The notes below the pieces were generated by a model. It saw only the letters and a list, made by a program, of their open reading frames with translations, did not search any database and was not told the origin of the DNA. Of a DNA stretch of 46,911 nt, positions 16,689 to 25,931 are shown piece by piece. The position numbers were made by a program, and so were the translations under genes. The number at the start of each line of letters is the position of its first letter. Position 1 is the stretch's first letter. This DNA is from Phycisphaerae bacterium. GTDB lineage: Bacteria > Planctomycetota > Phycisphaerae > Phycisphaerales > Phycisphaeraceae. The DNA is taken from the NCBI GenBank assembly GCA_030432595.1, contig JAUIGU010000031.1:1-46911 (forward strand), in the 5' to 3' direction.

Positions 16689-16811
16689 GGCGGCCGCACA
16701 GGATAGCAGCCGCGCGGTCGGCGGGCGTGGGGTACACTCCACGGCATACACGGCGGAACGGGGCGGCTGGGGCGCGTGTTCGGACGTTCACCTCTGCCCT
16801 CGGCCCATCCC

Positions 16812-18434
16812 ATGCAAATCGACATCCACATCGACGCCGGCAAGACGCTCGGCCCGCTCCGTCAGATCTGGCGGTTCTTCGGTTACGACGAGCCCAACTA
16901 CACCTACATGAGGCACGGTCGCAAGCTCGTCCAGCAGATCGGCGAGATGAACGGCCCGCACGTGCCGGGCATCTACTTCCGCTGCCACAACCTGCTGACC
17001 ACCGGCGACGGCGAGCCGGCCCTCAAGTGGGGCTCGACCAACGCGTACACCGAGGACGACAGCGGCAAACCGGTCTACGACTGGACCATCGTCGATCAGA
17101 TCTTCGACACCTACATCGACAACGGCTGCAAGCCCTACGTGCAGGTCGGCTTCATGCCGCAGGCGTTGTCAACGGTGAAAGAGCCTTACCGGCATTACTG
17201 GAAGCCCGGCGTGGACTACTGGGACATCGTGACCGGCTGGGCTCACCCGCCGGAGGACTACGAGAAGTGGTGGCAGCTCGTGCACGCGTGGGTGATGCAC
17301 TGCGTCGACAAGTACGGCCGGGACGAGGTCGCGAGTTGGTACTGGCAGACGTGGAACGAGGCGAACATCCCGTACTGGAAGGGCACGCCCGAGGAGTTCC
17401 ACAAGTTGCACGACTACACGATCGACGCGATCCGCGCGGTGATGCCCGAGGCGCGCGTCGGCGGGCCGGACTCGGCGGGCGGCGGGACGTGGCTGCGGCG
17501 GTTCCTCTGGCACTGCGCCGAGGGCACGAACCACAAAACCGGCAAAAAGGGCACGCCGACCGACTTTGTTTCGTTTCACGCCAAGGGCGACCCGAAGTTC
17601 GTGGAAAAGGCGGACGGGGAAGGCCACGTCCGCATGGGCATCGCGAACCAGCTCCGCGTGATCGACGAGAACTTCTCGATCATCGCGTCGATCCCGGCGA
17701 TGAAGGACAAGCCCATCGTCATCGGCGAGTCGGACCCCGAGGGCTGCGCCGCGTGCCAGGGGCCGAACCTCGCGTACCGCAACGGCACAATGTATTCGAG
17801 CTACACCGCTGCCAGCTTCGCACGCAAGCAGGACCTCGCGGATCGGTACGGCGTGAACTTCGCGGGCGCGCTGACGTGGGCGTTCGAGTTCGAAGACCAG
17901 CCGTACTTCGCGGGCTTCCGGGCGCTGGCGACCAACGGCATCGCGAAGCCCGTGCTCAACACGTTCCGCATGATGAGCAAGATGAGCGGCGACCGGCTGG
18001 AGGTGCAGAGCAGCGGGGCGGTGTCGCTGGACGACATGATGCACCACGGCGTGCGTGACGAGGCGGATGTCCACGCGTTGTCGAGCTACGACCCACAGAC
18101 CAAGAAGCTCTGCGTGCTGACGTGGCACTACCACGACGACGACGTGCCGGGCGACGTCGCGGAGGTCAGGCTCAAGCTCGCGAACCTGCCCGGCGAACGC
18201 TGGACGATGAATCACTACCTCATCGACGAAGACCACAGCAACGCGTACACCGCGTGGCAGCGGATGGGTGAGCCGCAGTCGCCGAGCGATGCGCAGTACG
18301 CGGAGCTGGACGCAGCCTCGGAATTGCAGACTGCTGCGGACGAGCGCACGGTATCGACGCCCGGCGGGTCGGGCGAGCTGAGCGTGTCGCTGACGCGGCA
18401 GGCGGTGGCGTTGCTGGTGTTGACGCTGGCGTGA
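16812..18434 (+). CDS. Glycoside hydrolase family 39-like, beta-xylosidase type
   Basis: The 540-residue protein has no signal peptide (MQIDIHIDAGKTLGPL), so it should act in the cytoplasm on imported oligosaccharides. GH39 features include the opening RQIWRFFGYDEPNYTY, the acid/base Glu183 in QTWNEANIPYW, SFHAKGDP, and the nucleophile Glu306 in VIGESDPEGC. A C-terminal beta domain (about 430-540) carries SSYDPQTKKLCVLTWHYHDD. Family members cleave beta-xylosides or related glycosides. The start at 16812 is chosen because it matches the family N-terminus; an upstream in-frame ATG (16776) would add 12 residues. It is separated from the uronate series by the tRNA and remnant region but fits the same substrate, for example glucuronoxylan or ulvan-type chains. 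Confidence 0.88.
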   Translation: MQIDIHIDAGKTLGPLRQIWRFFGYDEPNYTYMRHGRKLVQQIGEMNGPHVPGIYFRCHNLLTTGDGEPALKWGSTNAYTEDDSGKPVYDWTIVDQIFDTYIDNGCKPYVQVGFMPQALSTVKEPYRHYWKPGVDYWDIVTGWAHPPEDYEKWWQLVHAWVMHCVDKYGRDEVASWYWQTWNEANIPYWKGTPEEFHKLHDYTIDAIRAVMPEARVGGPDSAGGGTWLRRFLWHCAEGTNHKTGKKGTPTDFVSFHAKGDPKFVEKADGEGHVRMGIANQLRVIDENFSIIASIPAMKDKPIVIGESDPEGCAACQGPNLAYRNGTMYSSYTAASFARKQDLADRYGVNFAGALTWAFEFEDQPYFAGFRALATNGIAKPVLNTFRMMSKMSGDRLEVQSSGAVSLDDMMHHGVRDEADVHALSSYDPQTKKLCVLTWHYHDDDVPGDVAEVRLKLANLPGERWTMNHYLIDEDHSNAYTAWQRMGEPQSPSDAQYAELDAASELQTAADERTVSTPGGSGELSVSLTRQAVALLVLTLA

Positions 18435-18605
18435 TTCGTGGAACGTGATGTGGGGCGGAAGGCTTGAACGTCCGACGAGCTCGCGCGAGTTGATCCTCAC
18501 GCCCGAGTTATGGGAACGACCGCAACTCGGCAGGCATGAGCACGGGGGTCGGATTTTGCCGGCGTCAAGCGGGGTTCACGGCGGGTCGATGCTCACGGCA
18601 GACTC

Positions 18606-19844
18606 ATGCCGCGACGTTTCGGACCAGCCAGGGCCTGGGGGTGGACGGCGGTGGCCGCGTGGTTTGCCGTGGGCGTGTGTGTGCCCGTGACGGCCCGTGC
18701 GGACACGCTGACGCTGGCGACCGGGGAAACCCTCGTGGGCATCGTCGTCTCGGAAGGCGAGGAGGGCGTGGTGTTCGATCACCCGCTGCTAGGCCGGCTG
18801 GAGCTGGAGCCCGCGGCGGTGGCCTCGGTGGATCGCGAAACCGCGGCCGAGGCGTTGGAAGATTCGTTCGAGAAGCTGGACACAACGGAAGGCTTGCCGA
18901 TCGCGCCGTCGGCGGTGAATACAGAGGTGACCTCGCCGGCCGCGCCGACGCCTTTGCTTGAGTTTCCGGAGGGCAAGGAAGCGGAACCGGAAGGAGTTGA
19001 GGTGGAAGCGGGCGTGTCCGACGAAACGCAGGTCGAGACACCCGAGCCCGCAGCGCACCCAAAAGACCAACCCGAACCCAAGCCTGAAGCCCAGGCGGAA
19101 CCCGAGCCCGAACCTGATCCGGAACCGGTCGCGGAGCCCGAGCCTGAACCGGCGCCCGAACCGCTCGGCGGGTTTTTCAACACGGGCCTGCTCGCGGACT
19201 GGAAGACGAACATCTCGCTGGGGCTGAGCGGGTTCACGGGCGAGAACGACCGCATCGACTTCTACGGCCGGCTCTCGGCGAAGCAGTCGGACGAGCGCGG
19301 GTTCATTCAACTCAACGCCGAGGCGTTCTACGCGGAGACGCCCGACGGGTCGGCCCGCAACGAGGGGCGCGTCGAGGCGACGAAGCGCTGGACCAACCCG
19401 CAGACGCAGTGGTTCGTGTTCTCGACCGGGCGTTACCAGTACAACCGCCTGAAGGCGTGGGACGAGCGCGTGTCGGCGTACGCGGGGCTGGGACGGACGT
19501 TCGTGAAGAAGGACGGCCTGGAGTTCTCGGCCGAGGTCGGGCTGGGCGGAAACTACGAGTTCGGCACGGTGAACGACTTCACGCCCGAGGCGGTGTTCGG
19601 CGCGAGTGCGGTGGCGTGGCAGTTCACGCCGCGGCAGACCATCAAGGCCAAGACTACGCTGTACCCCAACCTTGAGTTTCTTGGTGACCTGCGGGTCGAG
19701 TCGGACCTGGAGTGGCGGCTCAAGCTCGACGCGCAGACCGACACGCTGCTCAAGCTGGGGCTGCGCCACGAGTACGAGTCGCGCGACCACGAAGACGAGC
19801 GTTCGGACCTGAAGTATTTTGCGGCGGTGGAGTTCTCGTTCTGA
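18606..19844 (+). CDS. DUF481 outer-membrane beta-barrel protein with Pro/Glu-rich linker
   Basis: The 412-residue protein has a signal peptide (to about residue 32, ending VTARADTLTLA). A small all-beta segment follows (32-75, TGETLVGIVVSEGEEGVVF), like the domain that precedes DUF481 in planctomycete proteins. Next is an acidic Pro/Glu-rich linker (about 85-185 with many PEP and PEPE units), then a DUF481 barrel (190-412) of alternating strands ending KYFAAVEFSF, a typical C-terminal aromatic outer-membrane signal. DUF481 proteins (E. coli YdiY-like) are presumed outer-membrane barrels of unknown role. The linker may span periplasm or peptidoglycan; that is inference. It is followed after 83 nt by a secreted dienelactone hydrolase on the same strand. 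Confidence 0.85.
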   Translation: MPRRFGPARAWGWTAVAAWFAVGVCVPVTARADTLTLATGETLVGIVVSEGEEGVVFDHPLLGRLELEPAAVASVDRETAAEALEDSFEKLDTTEGLPIAPSAVNTEVTSPAAPTPLLEFPEGKEAEPEGVEVEAGVSDETQVETPEPAAHPKDQPEPKPEAQAEPEPEPDPEPVAEPEPEPAPEPLGGFFNTGLLADWKTNISLGLSGFTGENDRIDFYGRLSAKQSDERGFIQLNAEAFYAETPDGSARNEGRVEATKRWTNPQTQWFVFSTGRYQYNRLKAWDERVSAYAGLGRTFVKKDGLEFSAEVGLGGNYEFGTVNDFTPEAVFGASAVAWQFTPRQTIKAKTTLYPNLEFLGDLRVESDLEWRLKLDAQTDTLLKLGLRHEYESRDHEDERSDLKYFAAVEFSF

Positions 19845-19927
19845 GGTGAGTGGCAGACCGGGCGGGGTGGGTGGGGCGGCGAAGGTCGTGGGAACAGGCA
19901 TCGGGTGTGGGCGCCTACCATCGGGGC

Positions 19928-20776
19928 ATGAAACACCTCTCCCCCCTCATGTCGTTTTCGTTGTGTCTTACCGTGTGGTGCCTGAGCTCGTCGGCTTTTG
20001 CGGAGGATGTCGCGTTGCCGCCGGGCGCGGACGCCGCGGCGGCGCAGGTCGCGGACTCGCCCCGGCACGGCGAGTGGGTCGATGTTGAGCTTCCGGACAG
20101 CGATCACGCGATCAAGACGTGGGTCGTGTACCCCGAGCGGGCGGACAACGCGCCGGTGGTGATCGTGATCCACGAGATCTTCGGGATGAGCGACTGGATC
20201 CGCGGCGTGGCGGACCAGCTCGCGGCCGAGGGGTTCATCGCGGTCGCGCCGGATTTGTTGTCGGGGATGGGACCGGACGGCGGCGGCACGGAGTCGTTGG
20301 GGCGCGAGGTGCGCAGCGTGATCCGGCAACTGTCGCCGGACGACCGCACGCAGCGGCTCAACGCGATCCGTGAGTACGCGTTGGCGTTGCCTTCGGCGAA
20401 CGGGAAGTTGGGATGCGTCGGCTTCTGCTGGGGCGGCAGCACGAGTTTCATCTACGCGACCTCGCAGCCGGAGCTTGATGCCGCGGTGGTCTATTACGGC
20501 AGCGCGCCGGACGACGCCGACGTGTTCGCGAACGTTGGTTGCCCGGTGCTGGGCCTTTACGGCGAAGACGACAACCGCATCAACAGCACCATCCCGGCCA
20601 CGCAAAATGCGATGGACACATACGGCAAGGCGTACACGACACACATCTACGACGGCGCGGGACACGGGTTCCTCCGCCAGCAGGACGGCCGCGACGGGGC
20701 GAATCTCGAAGCGACCAAACAGGCGTGGCCGGAGACGCTGGCGTTCTTCCGGGAGCATTTGGAAGCGGGGGAGTGA
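19928..20776 (+). CDS. Secreted dienelactone hydrolase family protein
   Basis: The 282-residue alpha/beta hydrolase has a signal peptide (MKHLSPLMSFSLCLTVWCLS to SSAFA). The catalytic triad of dienelactone hydrolases is visible: nucleophile Cys167 in GFCWGGS, an Asp in YGEDDNRI (214 or 215), and His246 in GAGHGFLRQ. Oxyanion and substrate-side motifs VIVIHEIFGMSDWIR and AVAPDLLSGM are also present. Such proteins hydrolyse dienelactones or other esters; the physiological substrate here is unknown and the secreted location points to an environmental ester. The start at 19928 is chosen for the signal peptide. A strong terminator follows 46 nt after the stop. Confidence 0.9.
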   Translation: MKHLSPLMSFSLCLTVWCLSSSAFAEDVALPPGADAAAAQVADSPRHGEWVDVELPDSDHAIKTWVVYPERADNAPVVIVIHEIFGMSDWIRGVADQLAAEGFIAVAPDLLSGMGPDGGGTESLGREVRSVIRQLSPDDRTQRLNAIREYALALPSANGKLGCVGFCWGGSTSFIYATSQPELDAAVVYYGSAPDDADVFANVGCPVLGLYGEDDNRINSTIPATQNAMDTYGKAYTTHIYDGAGHGFLRQQDGRDGANLEATKQAWPETLAFFREHLEAGE

Positions 20777-20820
20777 GTTCGCGAAGCTGTTGAATGGCTT
20801 GAAACCAACTTGTAACCAAT

Positions 20821-20865
20821 AAAGAAAGCCCACGGTGAGACACCGTGGGCTTCTTTGTTTTCACC
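20821..20865. terminator. Bidirectional rho-independent terminator between DLH gene and ahcY
   Basis: A perfect 12-bp stem AAGCCCACGGTG/CACCGTGGGCTT with loop AGA (20826-20852) is flanked by AAAGA on the left and TCTTTGTTTT on the right. It can terminate both the rightward hydrolase gene and the leftward ahcY gene, which converge here. Confidence 0.9.
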
Positions 20866-20886
20866 TTGTTTTTCTGGTGTTTCTGC

Positions 20887-22398
<1,512 letters not shown>

Positions 22399-22491
22399 GG
22401 TGTGTTCCTAAAAAAGTGAGGGGGAGGTTGGTGGTGTGGTCCGGATTGGTTTCGTCGGTCAATCCACAACGCGTGGCTTGTGTGGGAGGTT

Positions 22492-23469
22492 TCAGGCCGA
22501 GGCCTTGGTCGTCGAGCCGGTCGCGAGCAGCAGCGCAGGGCCGGTCGCGTCGGGGTGCGGGGGGATTTCGGTCACGCTCGCGTCCTGCACGCCGGCGTCT
22601 TCGAGCATCTGCTTGAGCTGGCGTTTCGCGAAGCCGTTGGTCTGCTGGCCCATGTCGCGGCGGAAGTCGTCGCGGTCGTGGCGGAGCAGGTCGATGACGA
22701 CGACGCTGCCGCCGGGCCGGGTGACGCGCGTCATCTCGTTGACGACCTCGGCCGGGGCGTCGGTGTAGGTGAGCGCGAGGACGCACAGGGCGGCGTCGGC
22801 GGTGTCGGTGCTGAGGGGTGTGTCGGTCAGGTCGGCCTCGTGGAGCGCGGCGTTGCGGTGCGGCGCGAGGCGGGCCTTGGCCGCGGTGAGCATCTCGGGC
22901 GAGGCGTCGATGCCGTGGACGTGCTCAGCGTGGGGCGCGAGCGTGGCGAGCAGGGCGCCGGTGCCGCAGCCGAAATCGGCGACGGTGCGGACCGGGTGGG
23001 CGGCGGCGAGCAGGGCGGCGAGGGCGTGGGCGTTGACCGCCGGCCCGTAGACCGTGTCGCGGGTGTCGTCCCACCGCTCGGCGAGCCCGGCGAAGAAGGC
23101 GCGGGCCTGGCCCGAGGACGACGCAAGTCGGGCGGCCAGGCGGGCGGCGTCCTGACGGAGGGTGGCCCAGTCGGCGACCTGGTCGCGGGTGAGCCGCCAG
23201 AGGTCGCGCTGGGCGGGCGTGAGCTCGTCGGCGATCAGGCGGTAGAGGTGGGTCGTGCCCTGCCGGCGGTGGGTCACCCAGCCTTGCTCGGCGAGGACTT
23301 TGAGGTGCCGGGAAACGGTGGACTGGGGCAGTTGAAGCACCGCACAGAGGTCCGAGACGCCCAATTCCTGCGGCTCGACGAGGCGCAGGAGGCGGACCCG
23401 GGTGGCGTCCGAGAGGCAGGACATCCAGCCGAGGACGGCGTCGGGTTGGGGTTCGGCGGCTTGAATCAT
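22492..23469 (-). CDS. ArsR-type HTH fused to SAM-methyltransferase domain, SahR-like regulator
   Basis: The 325-residue protein has an N-terminal ArsR winged helix (about 10-90: MSCLSDATRVRLLRLVE, LPQSTVSRHLKVLAEQGWV, THRRQGTTHLYRL). It is joined to a class I methyltransferase domain (about 160-300) with motif I ADFGCGTGALLA and an acidic residue in HGIDASPEM. This architecture is that of SahR, known in Proteobacteria as an S-adenosylhomocysteine-responsive repressor of ahcY and methionine-cycle genes. Its position directly before ahcY fits the same role. It lacks the zinc-binding Cys set of metal-sensing ArsR proteins. The start at 23469 has no clear Shine-Dalgarno, and AT-rich palindromic sequence lies immediately upstream (23475-23497). 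Whether the methyltransferase fold is catalytic or only a sensor is open. Confidence 0.85.
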   Translation of the reverse strand: MIQAAEPQPDAVLGWMSCLSDATRVRLLRLVEPQELGVSDLCAVLQLPQSTVSRHLKVLAEQGWVTHRRQGTTHLYRLIADELTPAQRDLWRLTRDQVADWATLRQDAARLAARLASSSGQARAFFAGLAERWDDTRDTVYGPAVNAHALAALLAAAHPVRTVADFGCGTGALLATLAPHAEHVHGIDASPEMLTAAKARLAPHRNAALHEADLTDTPLSTDTADAALCVLALTYTDAPAEVVNEMTRVTRPGGSVVVIDLLRHDRDDFRRDMGQQTNGFAKRQLKQMLEDAGVQDASVTEIPPHPDATGPALLLATGSTTKASA

Positions 23470-23474
23470 CCGTC

Positions 23475-23497
23475 TATCCGGATATTAGGATATATCG
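23475..23497. promoter_or_regulatory. Candidate operator upstream of the SahR-like gene
   Basis: A perfect 10-bp palindrome TATCCGGATA (23475-23484) overlaps a repeated half-site: on the minus strand ATATCC-TA-ATATCC-GG-ATA. It sits 6-28 nt before the start codon, in an AT-rich island within otherwise GC-rich DNA. The position suggests promoter overlap and autoregulation by the ArsR-type domain. This is inferred from symmetry and location only. Confidence 0.5.
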
Positions 23498-23529
23498 GCC
23501 GCATCGGTTCGAGAATTCCGCAAAATGTC

Positions 23530-23562
23530 CAGAAAAACGACAAAACCGCCCCGGAGGGCGGT
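23530..23562 (-). terminator. Rho-independent terminator of the small secreted-protein gene
   Basis: On the minus strand ACCGCCC-TCCG-GGGCGGT (23545-23562) is followed by TTTTGTCGTTTTTC. It lies about 50 nt after the stop codon at 23612. Confidence 0.85.
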
Positions 23563-23611
23563 CTTGCAGGGATGGTTAGTGCGTCGTTTTGGGCGGTCAC
23601 GCGGGCCGTTG

Positions 23612-24082
23612 TCAGTCTGCGGCGGCGGCTTCCCGGACGGCCTGGACCTTGGCGGCCGCGTCGGCGCGACTGGCCCTGATGTCCTCGATCGCGGCCTTCG
23701 CGGCGTCGTGGACGGATTCGGCCAGGGCGTCTTCGCCGACGTGCCGCAGGTATCCGACGGCGCGGCGGTTGGTGTTGCGGACGGCATCGACGCAACGGGC
23801 GGCGGTGGCGTTGATGCTGGACAGGGCGCGGCGGAGGACGATCGTGTGCTCGCCGCCGGACTCTTCGTACACGGCAATCGCGCGGTCCGCGATGCCGTGG
23901 AGGCGGGTGTCGCAGCGGTCGGCGATGCCCTCGATACGTTCGATGGCTTGGTCGGCGACGGCCTGCGGGTCGGGCGGCTGGCGGTCGGGGGCGTCTTCCT
24001 GAGCCAGTGACGGTGCGGCCAGCAGACCCAGCATCAGCAGGGGGACGAGCCAGGCGCGCAACGATCGACGTGCAGTGGTCAT
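23612..24082 (-). CDS. Small secreted helical protein of unknown function
   Basis: The 156-residue protein starts at 24082 with AAGGAG 6 nt upstream, a clear ribosome binding site. Residues 1-28 are a signal peptide (MTTARRSLRAWLVPLLMLG ending SLAQE). The mature part is Ala-rich and looks all-helical, with DPQAVADQAIERIEGIADRC, RALSSINATAARCVDAVR and a final coiled-coil-like AAAKVQAVREAAAAD. It contains two Cys residues that could pair. I do not recognise a family. It is transcribed alone: a terminator follows, and the divergent ExbB-like gene begins 174 nt away. Confidence 0.75.
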   Translation of the reverse strand: MTTARRSLRAWLVPLLMLGLLAAPSLAQEDAPDRQPPDPQAVADQAIERIEGIADRCDTRLHGIADRAIAVYEESGGEHTIVLRRALSSINATAARCVDAVRNTNRRAVGYLRHVGEDALAESVHDAAKAAIEDIRASRADAAAKVQAVREAAAAD

Positions 24083-24255
24083 GGGGAACTCCTTCGCAGG
24101 GATGAGAAGCGGGTGGTGGGGCCGGCCTTGTGCCAACTTCGGCACGGTGGAGTAACGCGGGGGCCGAGGGGGTATTGCTTTTAAAACGGGAAAAACGCAG
24201 GCACCGCGGCGCGAGGCCGGGCCCGCGTGGATTCTGTGGTTGTTACGCTGAGGCC

Positions 24256-24861
24256 ATGTGGACGGACTGGCTTTCGGTGATGGAGCGCGGCGGGCCGGTG
24301 ATGTGGCCGTTGTTGGCGCTGAGCGTGCTGGCGGTGACGCTGGTGCTGGAACGCGGCTGGTTCTTTGCGTCGATCAACCGCGGGTCGCATTGGTCGCGCG
24401 CCACCGAAGCAGCGAAGGCCTGCCGGGAACGCAACACTCCCAAAGCCCGACAGGTCCTGGAGGGACAGTCCGGGGTTTACGCGCCGCTGCTGCGAGACGT
24501 ATTGGACGAGCCGGCGTCGGACGCCGCGCTCGCGGAAGCCGTGGAGTCGCAGCGTCACCGGCTGGAGCGGTTCATGCCGACATTGTCGACGATTATCACC
24601 GCGGCGCCGATGCTCGGCATCCTCGGCACGGTGCTGGGCATCATCGACAGCTTCGAGTTGCTCGGTCAGCAGACCACCGGCGCGGACCCGCGCCAGGTCG
24701 GGGCGGGGATTGCGGAAGCGCTCATCAGCACGGCGGCGGGCCTGGTGGTCGCGCTGCTGATCCTGCTGCCGTACAACGTGCTGCGGGCGCAGGCCGACCG
24801 CACGCTGGGGCGCATCGAAGCGCTGGTCGCGTCGGTGCGAGAAGGGGGCGGACTGTCATGA
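24256..24861 (+). CDS. MotA/TolQ/ExbB-type proton channel protein
   Basis: The 201-residue protein has the three-helix ExbB/TolQ layout: helix 1 at about residues 15-33 (MWPLLALSVLAVTLVLERG), then a cytoplasmic domain. Helices 2 and 3 are at about 107-128 and 153-176, with TAAPMLGILGTVLGIIDSFE and GIAEALISTAAGLVVALLIL carrying the conserved Gly/Pro and Thr/Ser residues of the proton channel. Such proteins form pentamers around an ExbD/TolR dimer and use proton flow to energise outer-membrane processes. No ExbD or TolR is visible nearby; instead the stop overlaps the start of an unrelated soluble protein by 4 nt. The start at 24256 excludes a basic leader that would not fit the family. Confidence 0.88.
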   Translation: MWTDWLSVMERGGPVMWPLLALSVLAVTLVLERGWFFASINRGSHWSRATEAAKACRERNTPKARQVLEGQSGVYAPLLRDVLDEPASDAALAEAVESQRHRLERFMPTLSTIITAAPMLGILGTVLGIIDSFELLGQQTTGADPRQVGAGIAEALISTAAGLVVALLILLPYNVLRAQADRTLGRIEALVASVREGGGLS

Positions 24862-25319
24862 CCGAAACCGGGTCGAATCCTGCAGACGCGACGCCCGCGC
24901 TGTTTGAGACCTCGGACGAGGCGCTGCTGATCAGCGTGTACCAGCGCGTCGGGCGCACGCTCGACGACCTGCCGTACACCGACGACTTCGAGGCGATCTA
25001 CACCGCGATGTACGGCCCCGAAGGCCGGGATGCGCAGGGGGTGACGCGCACGGACGTGTTTCATCGGCTGCACAATCTCCGCAAGGCCGGGAAGCTGCCG
25101 CGGCTGGGACGGGCGGTGGGCAAGCCCGCGAAGATCGAGCCCGAACACGAAACGTTGTTGACGATGATGGTCGAGGACGCGGTGGGCAAGCTCTCGCTGC
25201 GTGACCGGCTCGTGTACGCCGGGGCGTTTGATGAAGTCGTGGATGCGTTCAATACGCAGGCCGGGCTATCGCTGTCGCACCACGACGTGTGGCGGATCGT
25301 GGCGAAGCTCGCGAAGTGA
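24858..25319 (+). CDS. Unrecognised soluble protein coupled to the ExbB-like gene
   Basis: The 153-residue product begins in the ATGA overlap with the ExbB-like gene, so the two are translationally coupled. It has no signal peptide or membrane helix. The sequence looks largely helical, with ALLISVYQRVGRTLDDLPYT, DVFHRLHNLRKAGKLPRLG, VEDAVGKLSLRDRLVYAG and a C-terminal HHDVWRIVAKLAK. The basic middle segment RLHNLRKAGKLPRLGRAVGK could be a winged-helix recognition element, as in proteins that bind nucleic acid, but I do not recognise a family. It occupies the place where exbD or tolR normally stands, without the single helix plus periplasmic domain of those proteins. A role as cytoplasmic partner or regulator of the channel is speculation. 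Confidence 0.7.
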   Translation: MTETGSNPADATPALFETSDEALLISVYQRVGRTLDDLPYTDDFEAIYTAMYGPEGRDAQGVTRTDVFHRLHNLRKAGKLPRLGRAVGKPAKIEPEHETLLTMMVEDAVGKLSLRDRLVYAGAFDEVVDAFNTQAGLSLSHHDVWRIVAKLAK

Positions 25320-25356
25320 TACGGATCGATTGAAGCGGTTAAGGCACGTCTCGACC

Positions 25357-25875
25357 ATGGCGCCGAAGTTCCAGGCCGACTACCCCGGTGCCGTCGCGGC
25401 GTTCAAGGGCGAGGCGTGCGCCGTGTTGGACGATTGTCGGGAGCGGATGTTGCACGCGCTGACGCAGATCGGTGAAAGCGATTTGTGGTGGCGGCCGAAC
25501 CCCGCGATGAACGCGCCGGCCAACGTCGTCCTGCACGTCTGCGGCAACCTGCGGCAGTGGATCATCGTCGGCTGCGACCCCGAGCAGGCGCTGCCCGACG
25601 AGCGCGACCGCCCCGGCGAGTTTGCCGCGACCGGCGGCTTTGCCCTCGAAGGCCTCGCGGACAAACTCACGCAAACCATCGACGAAGCGAAAGCCACGAT
25701 CCGGCGCCTCAACAAAGACCACCTGCTCGCGCCTCGCCACATCCAGATCGGGGACGTCACCGGCATGGGCGCGGTCTGGCACTCGGTGTCGCACCTCGAA
25801 GGCCACACCCAGGAACTGATCTACATCGCACGGCTGCGGCGCGGCGAAGATTACCGGTTCAAGGATGCGTACTGA
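25357..25875 (+). CDS. DinB-like (DUF1572 type) putative metal-dependent protein
   Basis: The 172-residue protein is a four-helix bundle of the DinB/YfiT superfamily. Putative metal ligands are His in VVLHVCGNLRQW (about residue 53) and the two His in HSVSHLEGHTQELIYIARL (about 148-156), the three-histidine pattern of this fold. Members include small-thiol-dependent S-transferases and proteins of unknown function; no specific reaction can be assigned. The start at 25357 gives the usual length. It lies 37 nt after the unrecognised gene and 56 nt before thiL on the same strand. Confidence 0.8.
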   Translation: MAPKFQADYPGAVAAFKGEACAVLDDCRERMLHALTQIGESDLWWRPNPAMNAPANVVLHVCGNLRQWIIVGCDPEQALPDERDRPGEFAATGGFALEGLADKLTQTIDEAKATIRRLNKDHLLAPRHIQIGDVTGMGAVWHSVSHLEGHTQELIYIARLRRGEDYRFKDAY

Positions 25876-25931
25876 GCGTTGGTGCCGTGCCGACTATACG
25901 GCGGCCGCGACACGGGGTGTAGAGTAATCCC

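Noticed and set aside
22399-22491. SAH riboswitch before ahcY
   Set aside because: The 93-nt gap showed no recognisable SAH riboswitch core by eye; the protein regulator upstream is the simpler explanation. A covariance search would settle it.
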